Source: Lachnoclostridium sp. UBA5725 (GTDB taxonomy: Bacteria > Bacillota > Clostridia > Lachnospirales > Lachnospiraceae). From it: a DNA stretch of 64,000 nucleotides. The position numbers were made by a program, and so were the translations under genes. Position 1 is the stretch's first letter. Each line of letters begins with the position of its first letter. The DNA lies in contig DIGJ01000040.1 of assembly GCA_002419585.1 (NCBI GenBank), positions 248,001 to 312,000 of the forward strand, given 5' to 3'. The notes beneath the pieces were generated by a model. That model was not told the origin of the DNA. It worked only from the letters and a program-made list of their open reading frames with translations, and ran no database searches. This document shows, piece by piece, positions 17,910-26,712 of this stretch.

Positions 17910-19976
17910 TTATATCTTGAATTTCTCAATTAATCCTCTTAACTCCTCTGCTATTGTAGCCAAACTCTCTCCCGCGTTTGCAATTTCATCAATCGTAGCA
18001 GCCTGCTCTTCCATAGAGGCAGCGGCCTCTTGTGTTGACGCCGCATTCTCCTCAGAAATTGCTGCTAGATTCTGAGTCAATTCTATCACTTTGCTTTTAT
18101 TACCTGCCATGAGCACTGCAGAATCATTAAGTTTATCAATTATTGTTTTTATGATGTCTATCGCCTCCGCAATGCCCTCAAATCTTTCTTCTGTTACTTT
18201 CACGCTCATTGTTTGTTCGGTTACAATCTGCATTGATTGTTGCATTAAATCAACAGCATGTTGAGATTTTTCTTTCAATTCATTTATTACTGTTTTTATA
18301 TCATTTGTAAATCGATTCGATTGGTCTGCTAACGTACGTATTTCTCCTGCAACTACTGCAAAGCCTTTTCCAGCATCACCAGCTCTTGCGGCTTCGATAG
18401 CAGCGTTTAAAGATAAAAGATTTGTCTGTTCTGCTATACTTTGAATCATTGAACTTGCATTATCAATTTTTTCTGCGCTCTCGTTGTTGCTGATAATAAT
18501 CCGAAAGACATTTTTAGAGGCATCATTATTCTTCTTTGTCTTATCAATCAGCTCTTTAATAGTTGAAAATCCTTCTTCTTTCTGTTTTTCAATCTGTACT
18601 GCAGCAGTATTTAATTCCTTTAGATATTGTAAATCCTGTTCCAATAAATTACCCATTCCATCTACATTATCTGCAGCCAACTCCGTATCGTTTGCTTGAT
18701 CTCCAGCTCCCTTTGCAATTTCTCCAATTGTTGTAGCTATTTCTACTGATGTATTAGCGGCTTGTAAGGAAGTGGCTGTTAATTCTTCTGATGAAGCAGC
18801 TACCTGCTCTGCTGCTTCTGACGTATTGGATATAAAATCAGCCACATTATCCCTCATTATCTTTAGTGCTCTCACCATATCTCCAATTTCATCTTTTGCT
18901 TTTATGAATTTTTTCATATCAGATTTATTATCATCAGAAAAATCTAAATTTGAAAAATCTTGTACTTTCTTAGTAACTACAAGTATCGGTTTTGATATAC
19001 TACTTGCGACAAAACTTAAAAGTACAATAGCGAATATTAATATAATAATAGAAGAAACTAAAACTATATTTACTATTTCTTTCGCTCCTGACTCCAATTC
19101 CTTTTTTTCCATAAAGGAAGCAAGAATCCATTCAGTCCCTTGAACTTTATATGGATTCACTATATATTTAACATTGTTAATCGTTACTGTAAAATGAGCT
19201 AATTCTTTACCCAGAAGTTTATCTAATCCATCTATACCAACTTCATCAATTTTTTTAAAATTATTTTCCTCATTATTACCATCTGCCATGATCAAACCAT
19301 TACTGTGTACAATCATTGAGAACCCTGTCTCACCGGTTTTCATTTCTTTTAACATTGCACTAATATCAGATTGCTGAACATCAATTCCAATTGCACCCAG
19401 AATATTTCCATTCGAGTCAGTAAAAGAACGTGCATTGCTTGTAAGTAACTGCGATTTATACTCATATGGCTCTGTCCTGATTATTTCTCCATTTTTACCT
19501 ATTGCATCATTAAACCAAGGTCTTTGGGTCGGATCAAATCCCGCCATTGTAGTCTCTTCCGGCCACTGTATATATCCGCCGTCTTTAGTTCCTAAATATA
19601 CATAACTAGTACCTTCGTGACTAGCTGCATATTGCTCAAATATTTTATATATTTCCTGTTCTATCCCTTTATTGGATGAGGGATGCATTGGTGTGTCTTT
19701 TGTAGTATTCTTATATGTAGTGATTTTTTCATCAGCCTTCATTATTACTGAGTTTGTTGCCAACATATCAATATTCTTATCTATTTGCTCATAAAAAATT
19801 TTAATAGCTTTAGATACAATTTTCATTTGCTCTGTGGAATTATTATAATAATCATTATAAGATTTTTTATTAATATTATAAATCACAATACCAGACAAAG
19901 AAAACATCGTTATAAAAAGTACAATTATTGTAGAGAATACTATCTTTCCTTTTATTCCGCTAAATCTTCTTCTCAT
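17910..19976 (-). CDS. Methyl-accepting chemotaxis protein with dCache sensor
   Basis: The 688-residue receptor has an N-terminal membrane segment (residues ~10-32), a ~260-residue extracellular double-Cache-like domain (GYIQWPEETT, FDPTQRPWFNDAI), a second membrane segment near residue 300 and a HAMP-like linker. A long coiled-coil signalling domain follows. The hairpin tip reads QTNLLSLNAAIEAARAGDAG, the conserved CheA/CheW contact region. Cache domains usually bind small carboxylates or amino acids; the ligand is unknown. No che or flagellar genes are in this window. The gene appears to stand alone. Confidence 0.92.
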   Translation of the reverse strand: MRRRFSGIKGKIVFSTIIVLFITMFSLSGIVIYNINKKSYNDYYNNSTEQMKIVSKAIKIFYEQIDKNIDMLATNSVIMKADEKITTYKNTTKDTPMHPSSNKGIEQEIYKIFEQYAASHEGTSYVYLGTKDGGYIQWPEETTMAGFDPTQRPWFNDAIGKNGEIIRTEPYEYKSQLLTSNARSFTDSNGNILGAIGIDVQQSDISAMLKEMKTGETGFSMIVHSNGLIMADGNNEENNFKKIDEVGIDGLDKLLGKELAHFTVTINNVKYIVNPYKVQGTEWILASFMEKKELESGAKEIVNIVLVSSIIILIFAIVLLSFVASSISKPILVVTKKVQDFSNLDFSDDNKSDMKKFIKAKDEIGDMVRALKIMRDNVADFISNTSEAAEQVAASSEELTATSLQAANTSVEIATTIGEIAKGAGDQANDTELAADNVDGMGNLLEQDLQYLKELNTAAVQIEKQKEEGFSTIKELIDKTKKNNDASKNVFRIIISNNESAEKIDNASSMIQSIAEQTNLLSLNAAIEAARAGDAGKGFAVVAGEIRTLADQSNRFTNDIKTVINELKEKSQHAVDLMQQSMQIVTEQTMSVKVTEERFEGIAEAIDIIKTIIDKLNDSAVLMAGNKSKVIELTQNLAAISEENAASTQEAAASMEEQAATIDEIANAGESLATIAEELRGLIEKFKI

Positions 19977-20338
19977 AAAATTAATTCCTTTCTTTAGTGG
20001 TAATCCACAAAAACTATATCCGTTTATGGAGATTGATAATTATACCTACACCTTCTATTGTTTTAACTATATACCTTTTATTTTTTCTATAATAACACCT
20101 CGTTTCATGTTATTGTCAATAGATTGATAATATTATATCTCATTTACTTACAATTTTCTACTATATTTTGTATTTTCAAACAAATAAAATATATCCATTT
20201 GAATACTCAAATTCCTCAATAATTTGTATGGGCTCTGTTTCATTAAATGAGATTCTTCTTTTTGTATTGAGATTCTTTTTTATGATTACATAAGTTATAA
20301 TAAAATACACAAGATATAAGAAAGAAAGGAATCTGCTT
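19977..20338. other. AT-rich divergent intergenic region
   Basis: This 362-bp stretch separates the divergent chemoreceptor and uvsE genes. It holds no coding remnant. A direct repeat GAGATTCTT occurs at about 20250 and 20270. A TATAAT lies about 45 bp before uvsE, but without a convincing -35 at the right distance. No LexA-type box (GAAC-N4-GTTC) was seen. Confidence 0.5.
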
Positions 20339-21601
20339 ATGAAAATAGGATATGCATGTCAGACGATTGGAATTCCAGAAACTGGTTTTAAAAGCTGTAC
20401 CATGAAAAATGCCAGTGTGGAAACATTGACATCTGTGATCAGTTATAACCTAGATGCACTTGATCATATCATCGATTATAATATTGCAAATCAGATTCAG
20501 CTTTTCCGAATAACCTCTGACCTGATTCCGTTTGGAAGCTCACCGATAAACCAACTAAAATGGTGGGAAATCTTTCGAGAGCGGCTAGCATGTATCGGGA
20601 CAAAAACCAGAGAAAATGGAATACGTATTTCGATGCATCCTGGACAGTACACTGTTTTAAATTCACCCGACGAATTGGTCGTAGAGCGCGCAGTAAAGGA
20701 TCTGGAATATCATACCCGGTTACTAGAAGCGATAGACCCATGTCAAGGTAATAAGATTATCCTCCATATCGGTGGAGCTTATGGTGATAAGAAAATGGCC
20801 ATGCATCGATTTGTAAATTATTACCAAAATCTGGATCCCACGATTCGTAAACATCTTGTCATTGAGAATGATGACAAAATATATAATATCGAGGAGGTTA
20901 TGAAAATTTCCCGACTTACCGGTGCTCCTGTGGTTTTTGATGTACTTCACCATAAAATAAATCCCGATGGTGATGACACTGATATTTACGAATGGATTGC
21001 TAAAAGTAAGGATACATGGAAACTAGAAGATGGCAATCAAAAGATACATTATTCACAGCAAAATCCTTTGAAAAAACCTGGATCCCACTCTCAAACGATT
21101 TCCCTAGAGACCTTCCATGACTTCATCAAAGGACTGGACGGAATGGATCCAGACATCATGCTGGAAGTCAAAGATAAGAATCTTTCTTCTGTAAAATGCT
21201 TGAATCTGACAAAAAAGAACCGCTCTATCCTCAATCTGGAACAAGAATGGTCGAAGTATAAATATCTGATTTTAGAAAAATCCCATGTGGATTATAATAA
21301 GATACGTAAGCTTTTGAAGGATAAAAAAGAGTATCCCATCTTCGAATTTTATAACCTGATTGATCACGCCATGCTCATGGAGATATCACAAGGTGGATCA
21401 ATCAATGCGGCCGATCACGTTTGGGGATATTTTAAGAACTGCGCTAATGAGAAAGAAAAGAAACGGTATGAAACCTTACGCAAAAAATATAGAACAGGTA
21501 CTCTTGCTCACAAAAAATTCCTATGGCAGATGGCAATGAAATATCAGGAGCCTTATCTCATACAATCCTATTATTTTGAATCCGTTTGCAATGAACATTA
21601 A
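20339..21601 (+). CDS. uvsE: UV damage endonuclease UvsE/UVDE with C-terminal DUF1722/YbgA-like domain
   Basis: The N-terminal ~290 residues are a UVDE-family endonuclease, a TIM-barrel metal enzyme that nicks DNA 5' to UV photoproducts and other lesions. Diagnostic segments are MKIGYACQTIGIP, FRITSDLIPF, ISMHPGQY, ILHIGG, LVIENDD and VFDVLHHK, carrying the metal-binding His, Glu and Asp residues. Residues ~304-420 do not belong to UVDE. They match the DUF1722/YbgA pattern: KYKYLILEKSH, HVWGYFKN, EKKRYETLRKKYRTG and a YxxPYL ending. In E. coli, ybgA lies next to the photolyase gene, so this fusion points to a UV-repair role. AAAGGAA precedes the ATG. Confidence 0.88.
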   Translation: MKIGYACQTIGIPETGFKSCTMKNASVETLTSVISYNLDALDHIIDYNIANQIQLFRITSDLIPFGSSPINQLKWWEIFRERLACIGTKTRENGIRISMHPGQYTVLNSPDELVVERAVKDLEYHTRLLEAIDPCQGNKIILHIGGAYGDKKMAMHRFVNYYQNLDPTIRKHLVIENDDKIYNIEEVMKISRLTGAPVVFDVLHHKINPDGDDTDIYEWIAKSKDTWKLEDGNQKIHYSQQNPLKKPGSHSQTISLETFHDFIKGLDGMDPDIMLEVKDKNLSSVKCLNLTKKNRSILNLEQEWSKYKYLILEKSHVDYNKIRKLLKDKKEYPIFEFYNLIDHAMLMEISQGGSINAADHVWGYFKNCANEKEKKRYETLRKKYRTGTLAHKKFLWQMAMKYQEPYLIQSYYFESVCNEH

Positions 21602-21672
21602 AATGATAAAATTTTTCACACCAAGTTTTTAATTTCATATATTATAGAAATATTTGTTCCAAAGGAAATAAT

Positions 21673-22608
21673 ATGTGTACAGCAATGACTTTACAAGCTC
21701 AATCAGATGAAGTCTTTTTGGGTAGAACCATGGACTTTTCATATGATATTATCCCTCAAATTTATATCATACCCAGATCTCATATATGGCTTAACCGCTT
21801 GAACAATAGACAGATGAAAAACACCTATCGTTTTATCTGTCTTGGTCAAAAGTTAGATGGAATGTTCGGGATTTTCGATGGCGTCAATGAAAATGGTTTT
21901 GCGGGGGCTGCCTTATACTTTGCTGGTTATGCTCAGTATAGCACTTCCTTAACTCAAAATGTATCCGAACAGATTGCATCCATTGATTTCCTCCATTATA
22001 TTCTGGGCAATTGTTCTTCTATAAGGGAATTACCAGCTCTATTAAAAAATATTACCATAAAAGGTATACCGGATCCTATTACAAATACAATAGCGCCGTT
22101 ACACTGGATTACTACAGATAGAACTGGAGATTGTGTTATCATTGAATCTACCAAAAGGGGATTGGAATTAATACGCAATCCCATTGGTGTAATGTCAAAC
22201 AGCCCTGACTTTAATTGGCATCTAACAAATCTAAGAAACTATATGAATACTTCTCCAACACAAACAGAGGACGTCTACTGGCATAATATCCAATTGACTC
22301 CATTCGGGCAAGCTGGGGCAACCACACCGTTACCAGGTGGCTTCACCTCACCAGAACGCTTCATTAGAGTAGCTTATCTTAAAACACATATACCGAAACC
22401 AATGGACAGCCAGGAAGCAATTCCCGCATGCTTTCATATCATGGAAAGTGTTTCCATTCCAAAAGGAGCAGTCATAACGAGTCGAAACGCTGATGATTAT
22501 ACAAAATATACTGCATTTATAAATACAAGTACCTGTGAATACTTCTATAAAACCTATGATGACATAAATGTTAAGAAAGTTAGTCTTTGGCACAACGAAA
22601 AAATATAA
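21673..22608 (+). CDS. Choloylglycine hydrolase family amidase (bile salt hydrolase/penicillin acylase-like)
   Basis: This Ntn-hydrolase cleaves linear amide bonds. The 311-residue protein begins Met-Cys, so removal of Met would expose the nucleophile Cys2. R18 and D21 in LGRTMDF fit the bile salt hydrolase active site. The later NSPDFNWHLTNLRNY and SPERFIRVAYL segments supply the conserved Asn and Arg. No signal peptide is present, so it is intracellular. Whether it acts on conjugated bile acids, penicillin V or acyl-homoserine lactones cannot be decided from sequence. AAAGGAAATAAT precedes the ATG. It is 71 bp downstream of uvsE and shares its strand. Confidence 0.88.
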   Translation: MCTAMTLQAQSDEVFLGRTMDFSYDIIPQIYIIPRSHIWLNRLNNRQMKNTYRFICLGQKLDGMFGIFDGVNENGFAGAALYFAGYAQYSTSLTQNVSEQIASIDFLHYILGNCSSIRELPALLKNITIKGIPDPITNTIAPLHWITTDRTGDCVIIESTKRGLELIRNPIGVMSNSPDFNWHLTNLRNYMNTSPTQTEDVYWHNIQLTPFGQAGATTPLPGGFTSPERFIRVAYLKTHIPKPMDSQEAIPACFHIMESVSIPKGAVITSRNADDYTKYTAFINTSTCEYFYKTYDDINVKKVSLWHNEKI

Positions 22609-22621
22609 CATATCATACACC

Positions 22622-22666
22622 AAAAAGACCTGAACCATTTTTATCTTTGGATCAGGTCTTTTTTTC
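22622..22666. terminator. Bidirectional terminator between amidase and RIC genes
   Basis: AAAAAGACCTGA pairs with TCAGGTCTTTTT, giving a strong hairpin with U-rich tails in both directions between convergent genes. Confidence 0.9.
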
Positions 22667-23388
22667 TAATTCAGAATTTCATTACTTTTAAACAACGTTT
22701 CACGTTTCCTATAATTTTTCAGTAAAATATTGTTTTCCAAATGAATGTGTTGATGTAGGTCATCCTCAATATCTTCTAACAATTGATACGTTTTCGCAAA
22801 GGTCTTGCATGCATCCTCTGGCAGATGGTAATTACCAGAAATAGTACGAAGCTTTTCCAACAATTCACCCGCTGCTTCATGTTCACTCATAATCATTTTT
22901 GTTAAATCAATGATTTCCTGTTCATTATTGTCAATCTCATTGAAGTCTGGAAATAGCATTGTCTCTTCCTTTAATAAATGTTGTTCCAAATCTGCCTTCA
23001 GTTGACCATAAATACGATACATATCAAACAGCTCTTGATGATTTTTACCATGTACGCGTAAAATTGTTGTTAACAAACCGGCTGTTTCTGGCAAAACGCG
23101 TCTGAGATATTCGTGGTGAGTATCTTCAATGTAAGTGACAAGCACTTGAGGGCTCATTTGATCAAATTGACTTTCTTTATTTTCATAACTGGCTTTCCGA
23201 TTTTCATATAGCTTATCTAGTCTTTCGAACAACGCTGCCCCATCGATTTTTTGTTCTTCTATTACACTAGCAAGATTACGATGTCCTCCACAGCAAAAAT
23301 CGATTCGAAACTCTTTGAAAACCTCGGTTACTTCTGGCACCTCAACCACAACTTCTCCAATTGTTACATTCTTATCTTTATATTTCAT
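22666..23388 (-). CDS. RIC/ScdA/YtfE family iron-sulfur cluster repair di-iron protein
   Basis: RIC proteins repair Fe-S clusters damaged by NO or oxidants. The 240-residue protein has the ScdA N-terminal domain with the FCCGG motif near residue 32 and a hemerythrin-like four-helix domain. Its metal ligands appear in DTHHEYLR, LEQHLLKEE, MSEHEAAGE and LHQHIHLEN. It is one of three genes that form a nitrosative-stress cluster with the Crp/Fnr regulator upstream and the flavodiiron protein beyond. A palindromic operator and a TATAAT box lie in front of it (see 23443-23484). AGGAGG precedes the ATG. Confidence 0.92.
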   Translation of the reverse strand: MKYKDKNVTIGEVVVEVPEVTEVFKEFRIDFCCGGHRNLASVIEEQKIDGAALFERLDKLYENRKASYENKESQFDQMSPQVLVTYIEDTHHEYLRRVLPETAGLLTTILRVHGKNHQELFDMYRIYGQLKADLEQHLLKEETMLFPDFNEIDNNEQEIIDLTKMIMSEHEAAGELLEKLRTISGNYHLPEDACKTFAKTYQLLEDIEDDLHQHIHLENNILLKNYRKRETLFKSNEILN

Positions 23389-23442
23389 ATCACATACCTC
23401 CTGGCTCTAGTTATAAATATCAACTACTTCTTTATGAATCCA

Positions 23443-23484
23443 ATTATAACTAGAACTATGAAAAAATTATGTGATTACAATCAC
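23443..23484 (-). promoter_or_regulatory. RIC promoter with FNR-like operator at -41.5
   Basis: The 14-bp near-palindrome GTGATTGTAATCAC (minus strand; 23471-23484) contains TGAT-N4-ATCA. Its centre is 29.5 bp from the near edge of TATAAT (23443-23448), placing it near -41.5, the classical position for class II activation by CRP/FNR proteins. No good -35 is present, which fits an activator-dependent promoter. Confidence 0.7.
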
Positions 23485-23515
23485 TCTTATTTTATTTTTA
23501 TAACGTTATATACAA

Positions 23516-24220
23516 TCATTCTTTCAATGCAGCTTCATTTAAAATTAAAATGGATTTGTTCGATACAGACCTTATAATACCATCCGTTTCGAGCTGGCTT
23601 AATTTACGGCTAACAGTCTCCCTTGCAACCCCCAAATAGTTTGCCATTCCTTCACGACTAAGTGGCAGTCGTATCAGAACCCCTTCTTCCACTCTCTTTC
23701 CATACTTTGAAGAAAAATCTAATAGAAAGGAATGAATTCTTAAATCAATATTTCTTACTCCCATGCTTTCCATTACATGTTCTAACCGGAGCATGCGCTC
23801 ACCTAATTCCTCAATGATTTTAATCCCCATATCTGGATATTGTAATAACAATGTTTCAAAATGTTCTTTTGAGAGCATACATACTTTAACTTCCTCTAAG
23901 GCTTGCACGCTATAGGTTGCAATTTTTTTATTTAATAGATACTGTTCCCCAAAAAAGTCTCCTTCTGAAAAAAGATAAAGGATTTGTTCTCTCCCATCAA
24001 GCGTATATTTATATGCCTTTGCACTTCCTTCATTCATAATCACAATGGAATCCAAAGTATCACCCTGGGTAAAAATTGATTCACCCTTTTTATAGTTTTT
24101 ATGTTGAATTAATTCAGCGATTTGAAACAAGTTCTCATGATCTAAATGATTGAACATTGGTACTTTATGCATACACAATTTGTTTTTGCAGTGCGAACAC
24201 TGATGGCAACGTTCCGACAT
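23516..24220 (-). CDS. Crp/Fnr family regulator of the nitrosative-stress genes, with N-terminal cysteine cluster
   Basis: The 234-residue protein has a cyclic-nucleotide-binding-type beta-roll, a dimerisation helix (ELGERMLRLEHVM) and a C-terminal winged helix. The recognition helix is ARETVSRKL, with the E..SR contacts that FNR and CRP use to read TGA. Before the beta-roll lie four cysteines (CHQCSHC, then LC), which could hold an Fe-S cluster sensing O2 or NO, as in FNR. Matching TGAT-N4-ATCA operators occur in front of both neighbours. Its own upstream region has only a degenerate match. The sensing chemistry is inferred. Confidence 0.85.
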   Translation of the reverse strand: MSERCHQCSHCKNKLCMHKVPMFNHLDHENLFQIAELIQHKNYKKGESIFTQGDTLDSIVIMNEGSAKAYKYTLDGREQILYLFSEGDFFGEQYLLNKKIATYSVQALEEVKVCMLSKEHFETLLLQYPDMGIKIIEELGERMLRLEHVMESMGVRNIDLRIHSFLLDFSSKYGKRVEEGVLIRLPLSREGMANYLGVARETVSRKLSQLETDGIIRSVSNKSILILNEAALKE

Positions 24221-24401
24221 AGGAAGTTTTCCTTTCTTGGGATTATGGTCTTTAGGTTATGTTAATAGAATCATGCGAATAAGATTTTGCTGATAGGATA
24301 TTTTGATTGTTGGAATTATATTTAATTATATTTGAAATTATCATTTTAATCAAATGATATTGTGGCATCTTGATGCTGTTTCAAAGCATATGTAATGATA
24401 C

Positions 24402-24460
24402 AAAAAAGGATATCACCTTTCCCAATACACTATATATAGGAGAAGCTGTTATCCTTTTTA
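24402..24460 (-). terminator. Terminator downstream of the flavodiiron gene
   Basis: AAAAAGGATA pairs with TATCCTTTTT in a long hairpin with a few mismatches, followed on the minus strand by a U-rich tail. It lies 38 bp beyond the flavodiiron stop codon. Confidence 0.75.
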
Positions 24461-24497
24461 TTTATTATAATTACATTTTGTAGCCTTTTAATTTGAG

Positions 24498-25694
24498 TTA
24501 TTTTGTTCCAAGCTGATTGGTAAATTCCTTACCAAAATCACGGCAATTATTTAGCTCTGCTTCGTCTGGAACCCAAAGGGAACGATATCCATTATTGATT
24601 ACATGGAAACCACCTTTTTCTAGTTCTTCACTTAATTGCTTTACTACCTCACCACTCCAGCCATAACTTCCAAACGCTGCAGCCGATTTATTTTTATACT
24701 TTAACCCTTTTATCATTTCCATGATACCACCAATAGAATAAAGGTATCCATTATTAACAGTAGGAGACCCCACTAAGATTGCCTTTGACTTAAACACATC
24801 TGTAATAATATCGTTTTTATCTGTTTTTGCAGCATTATGAAGTTTTACTGTAACGGTAGGGTCCACCTCCAAAATACCACGGGCTATCGACTCAGCCATT
24901 TTCCTTGTGGCATTCCACATTGTATCATAAATAATTGTAATTTGATTTTCCTGATAATTGTTTGCCCACGCTACGTATTTCTCAATGATTTGTACTGGAT
25001 TTTCTTTCCATATCACACCATGACTTGGGCAAATCAGATTTACTGGTAAATTGAATCCAAGGACTTCATTAATTTTCTTTGTCACCAGCGCACTAAAAGG
25101 AGTTAAAATATTCGCATAATATTTAATTGCTTCTTCAAAAAGTTCACCCTCATCTACGCAATCATTATAAAGTGACTCCGATGCATAATGTTGTCCAAAA
25201 GCATCATTACTAAATAAAATATTATCCTCCGTCATATAAGTAAACATTGAATCTGGCCAATGGAGCATTGGAGCTTCTATGAAGATTAATTTACTTTTTC
25301 CTAACTCTAATGTATCACCCGTTTTAACTGTGACAAAATTCCAATCTTCATGATAATGCCCTTTCAATATTTGCGCGCCTTTTGCGGTACAATATACCGG
25401 TGTATTTGGTATCAGCTCCAACAGTTCTTGTAAAGCTCCACTATGATCGATTTCCCCATGATTTGCAACAATATAATCAATTTCGTTCAAATCAATTTCT
25501 TGTTTTAGCTTTGATACAAATTCTTTATCAAAAGTTTGCCATACTGTATCAATTAATACGGTCTTTTTATCACGTATCAAATATGAGTTATAAGAAGACC
25601 CTTTTCGAGTGGAATATTCCTCTCCATGAAAGCTCTTTAACTCCCAATCAACTTTTCCAACCCATGTTACCTTTTCGGTTATTTTCTTACCCAT
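24498..25694 (-). CDS. Flavodiiron protein (NO/O2 reductase, FprA/NorV core)
   Basis: The 398-residue protein has the two-domain flavodiiron core. The N-terminal metallo-beta-lactamase domain carries the di-iron motif NHGEIDHSG and later His and Asp ligands (LHWPDS, CPSHG). The C-terminal flavodoxin domain binds FMN (YDTMWNATRKMAES, SPTVNNGYL, GSYGWSG). No rubredoxin domain is attached, so electrons must come from a separate partner. Such enzymes reduce NO to N2O or O2 to water in anaerobes. The promoter carries the same operator and spacing as the RIC gene. GGGAGG precedes the ATG. Confidence 0.93.
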   Translation of the reverse strand: MGKKITEKVTWVGKVDWELKSFHGEEYSTRKGSSYNSYLIRDKKTVLIDTVWQTFDKEFVSKLKQEIDLNEIDYIVANHGEIDHSGALQELLELIPNTPVYCTAKGAQILKGHYHEDWNFVTVKTGDTLELGKSKLIFIEAPMLHWPDSMFTYMTEDNILFSNDAFGQHYASESLYNDCVDEGELFEEAIKYYANILTPFSALVTKKINEVLGFNLPVNLICPSHGVIWKENPVQIIEKYVAWANNYQENQITIIYDTMWNATRKMAESIARGILEVDPTVTVKLHNAAKTDKNDIITDVFKSKAILVGSPTVNNGYLYSIGGIMEMIKGLKYKNKSAAAFGSYGWSGEVVKQLSEELEKGGFHVINNGYRSLWVPDEAELNNCRDFGKEFTNQLGTK

Positions 25695-25750
25695 TGATAT
25701 TCCTCCCTTATTTGTAATTGTGTTTTTTGTTTCTTTTATGTTATGTGCTA

Positions 25751-25792
25751 ATTATATAGTTAAGTTTGACCAATAACATTGATTTAAATCAC
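25751..25792 (-). promoter_or_regulatory. Flavodiiron promoter with FNR-like operator at -41.5
   Basis: The operator GTGATTTAAATCAA (minus strand, 25779-25792) contains TGAT-N4-ATCA and is followed after exactly 22 bases by TATAAT (25751-25756). This is the same 22-base gap as in the RIC promoter. The predicted start point is near 25744. Confidence 0.72.
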
Positions 25793-25866
25793 ATTTATAG
25801 CTAGAATCATGCGCCAGGTTAAGATTATCCCGTGACTGTTACTGTTTCATTAAGCTACTTGAACAT

Positions 25867-25895
25867 AAAAAAACAGAACAGATTTCTCTGCTCTG
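25867..25895 (-). terminator. GAAA-tetraloop terminator
   Basis: A 9-bp stem (CAGAGCAGA with TCTGTTCTG, one G-T pair) closes a GAAA loop and is followed by TTTTTTT on the minus strand. It would end transcription from the methyltransferase remnant and the acetyltransferase gene. Confidence 0.85.
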
Positions 25896-25896
25896 G

Positions 25897-26035
25897 TTAA
25901 CTATTTTAATTGATAGTTTTGCAATACAAATTGCATTGGTCGCCGTTCCAGTACAAATATCCAACACTTTTTCATTTTATTTCGCGGATCAATTGATTCG
26001 TTTAAAATTCCATAACCAGACCAACTTTTAGCTGC
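25897..26035 (-). pseudogene. Frameshifted remnant of a class I SAM-dependent methyltransferase
   Basis: One frame reads VLDICTGTATNAICIAK, a clear motif I (SAM-binding loop) of class I methyltransferases, and then runs out near the terminator at 25895. The preceding residues (SGYGILNESIDPRNKMKK) are in a different frame, so there is a frameshift between them. No start codon with a ribosome site or C-terminal methyltransferase motifs exist. Between 26036 and 26155 a further stop-free run in a third frame was not recognised. The region 25695-26155 otherwise holds the flavodiiron promoter and the terminator. Confidence 0.5.
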
Positions 26036-26155
26036 TTAACCATATCGCCTAGTTCATCCTTTATAATCTGATAGGACTTCTTTCCCGTGCAATGGTCTTT
26101 TAGGTAACTTATTGGTAAATAAGAAATCTTAATTTGTTTTTCTCTCTCCTATTGA

Positions 26156-26677
26156 CTATGATAGTTTCTTTTCCAAACAAACTAATTTAACACCTTCCAT
26201 CCCATTAAATACACTCGGTACAATCGAAACCTCTTTGTATCCAAGTTTTTTATATAGTCTTCGTGCATTTGCATTTCTTTCATTTGTATCCATGCGAAGA
26301 TACAAACACCCACACTCTAAAGCATACGATTCATAAAAATCTACAAACTTTGATCCATATCCTTTTCCCTTACTATGAGGGGAAACAACTAATGTATGGA
26401 GTACCATAACTTGATCTTCTGATACGAGATAATCCCATGCTGCATCGGCATATTCTGGCACCTGCTCCTGATTTATTTTTGCTGCCGCAACGATCTGCCC
26501 ATTCTCTTCTTCCACAAACATATCGCCTTTTTGAATGGAGTCTTCTGCTGTTTTTCTGGTAGGATAGATGTCTCTATTCCATCCGATTGTTGTATCACCA
26601 TTCTCTTCCATCCGGTGTATTTCATCATATATTTCCCATATTGCATGCAAATCTTGCATGATTGCTTTTCGAAACAT
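26156..26677 (-). CDS. GNAT family N-acetyltransferase
   Basis: The ~173-residue protein carries the acetyl-CoA binding motif of the GNAT fold (VVSPHSKGKGYGSKFVDF, a Q/RxxGxG/A variant) and the C-terminal NARRLYKKLGYKEV segment. The first ATG with a good ribosome site is 26677 (AGGAG six bases upstream); an earlier start at 26704 adds nine residues. The substrate is unknown. It lies 35 bp downstream of the first ABC permease gene and may be read through from that module. Confidence 0.85.
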   Translation of the reverse strand: MFRKAIMQDLHAIWEIYDEIHRMEENGDTTIGWNRDIYPTRKTAEDSIQKGDMFVEEENGQIVAAAKINQEQVPEYADAAWDYLVSEDQVMVLHTLVVSPHSKGKGYGSKFVDFYESYALECGCLYLRMDTNERNANARRLYKKLGYKEVSIVPSVFNGMEGVKLVCLEKKLS

Positions 26678-26712
26678 AATCTTCTCCTCACGTATATTTT
26701 CCAAGCTTTTTT

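Noticed and set aside
20020..20090. Sigma-D (flagellar) promoter for the chemoreceptor gene
   Set aside because: TAAA is followed after 15 bases by GGTATAAT, which fits the GCCGATAA element poorly. A plain sigma-A -10 explains it as well.
24330..24360. Third FNR-like operator upstream of the Crp/Fnr gene at 23516-24220
   Set aside because: The sequence TTGAT-TAAA-ATGAT has only one good half-site and its spacing to a TATAAT differs from the two clear sites.
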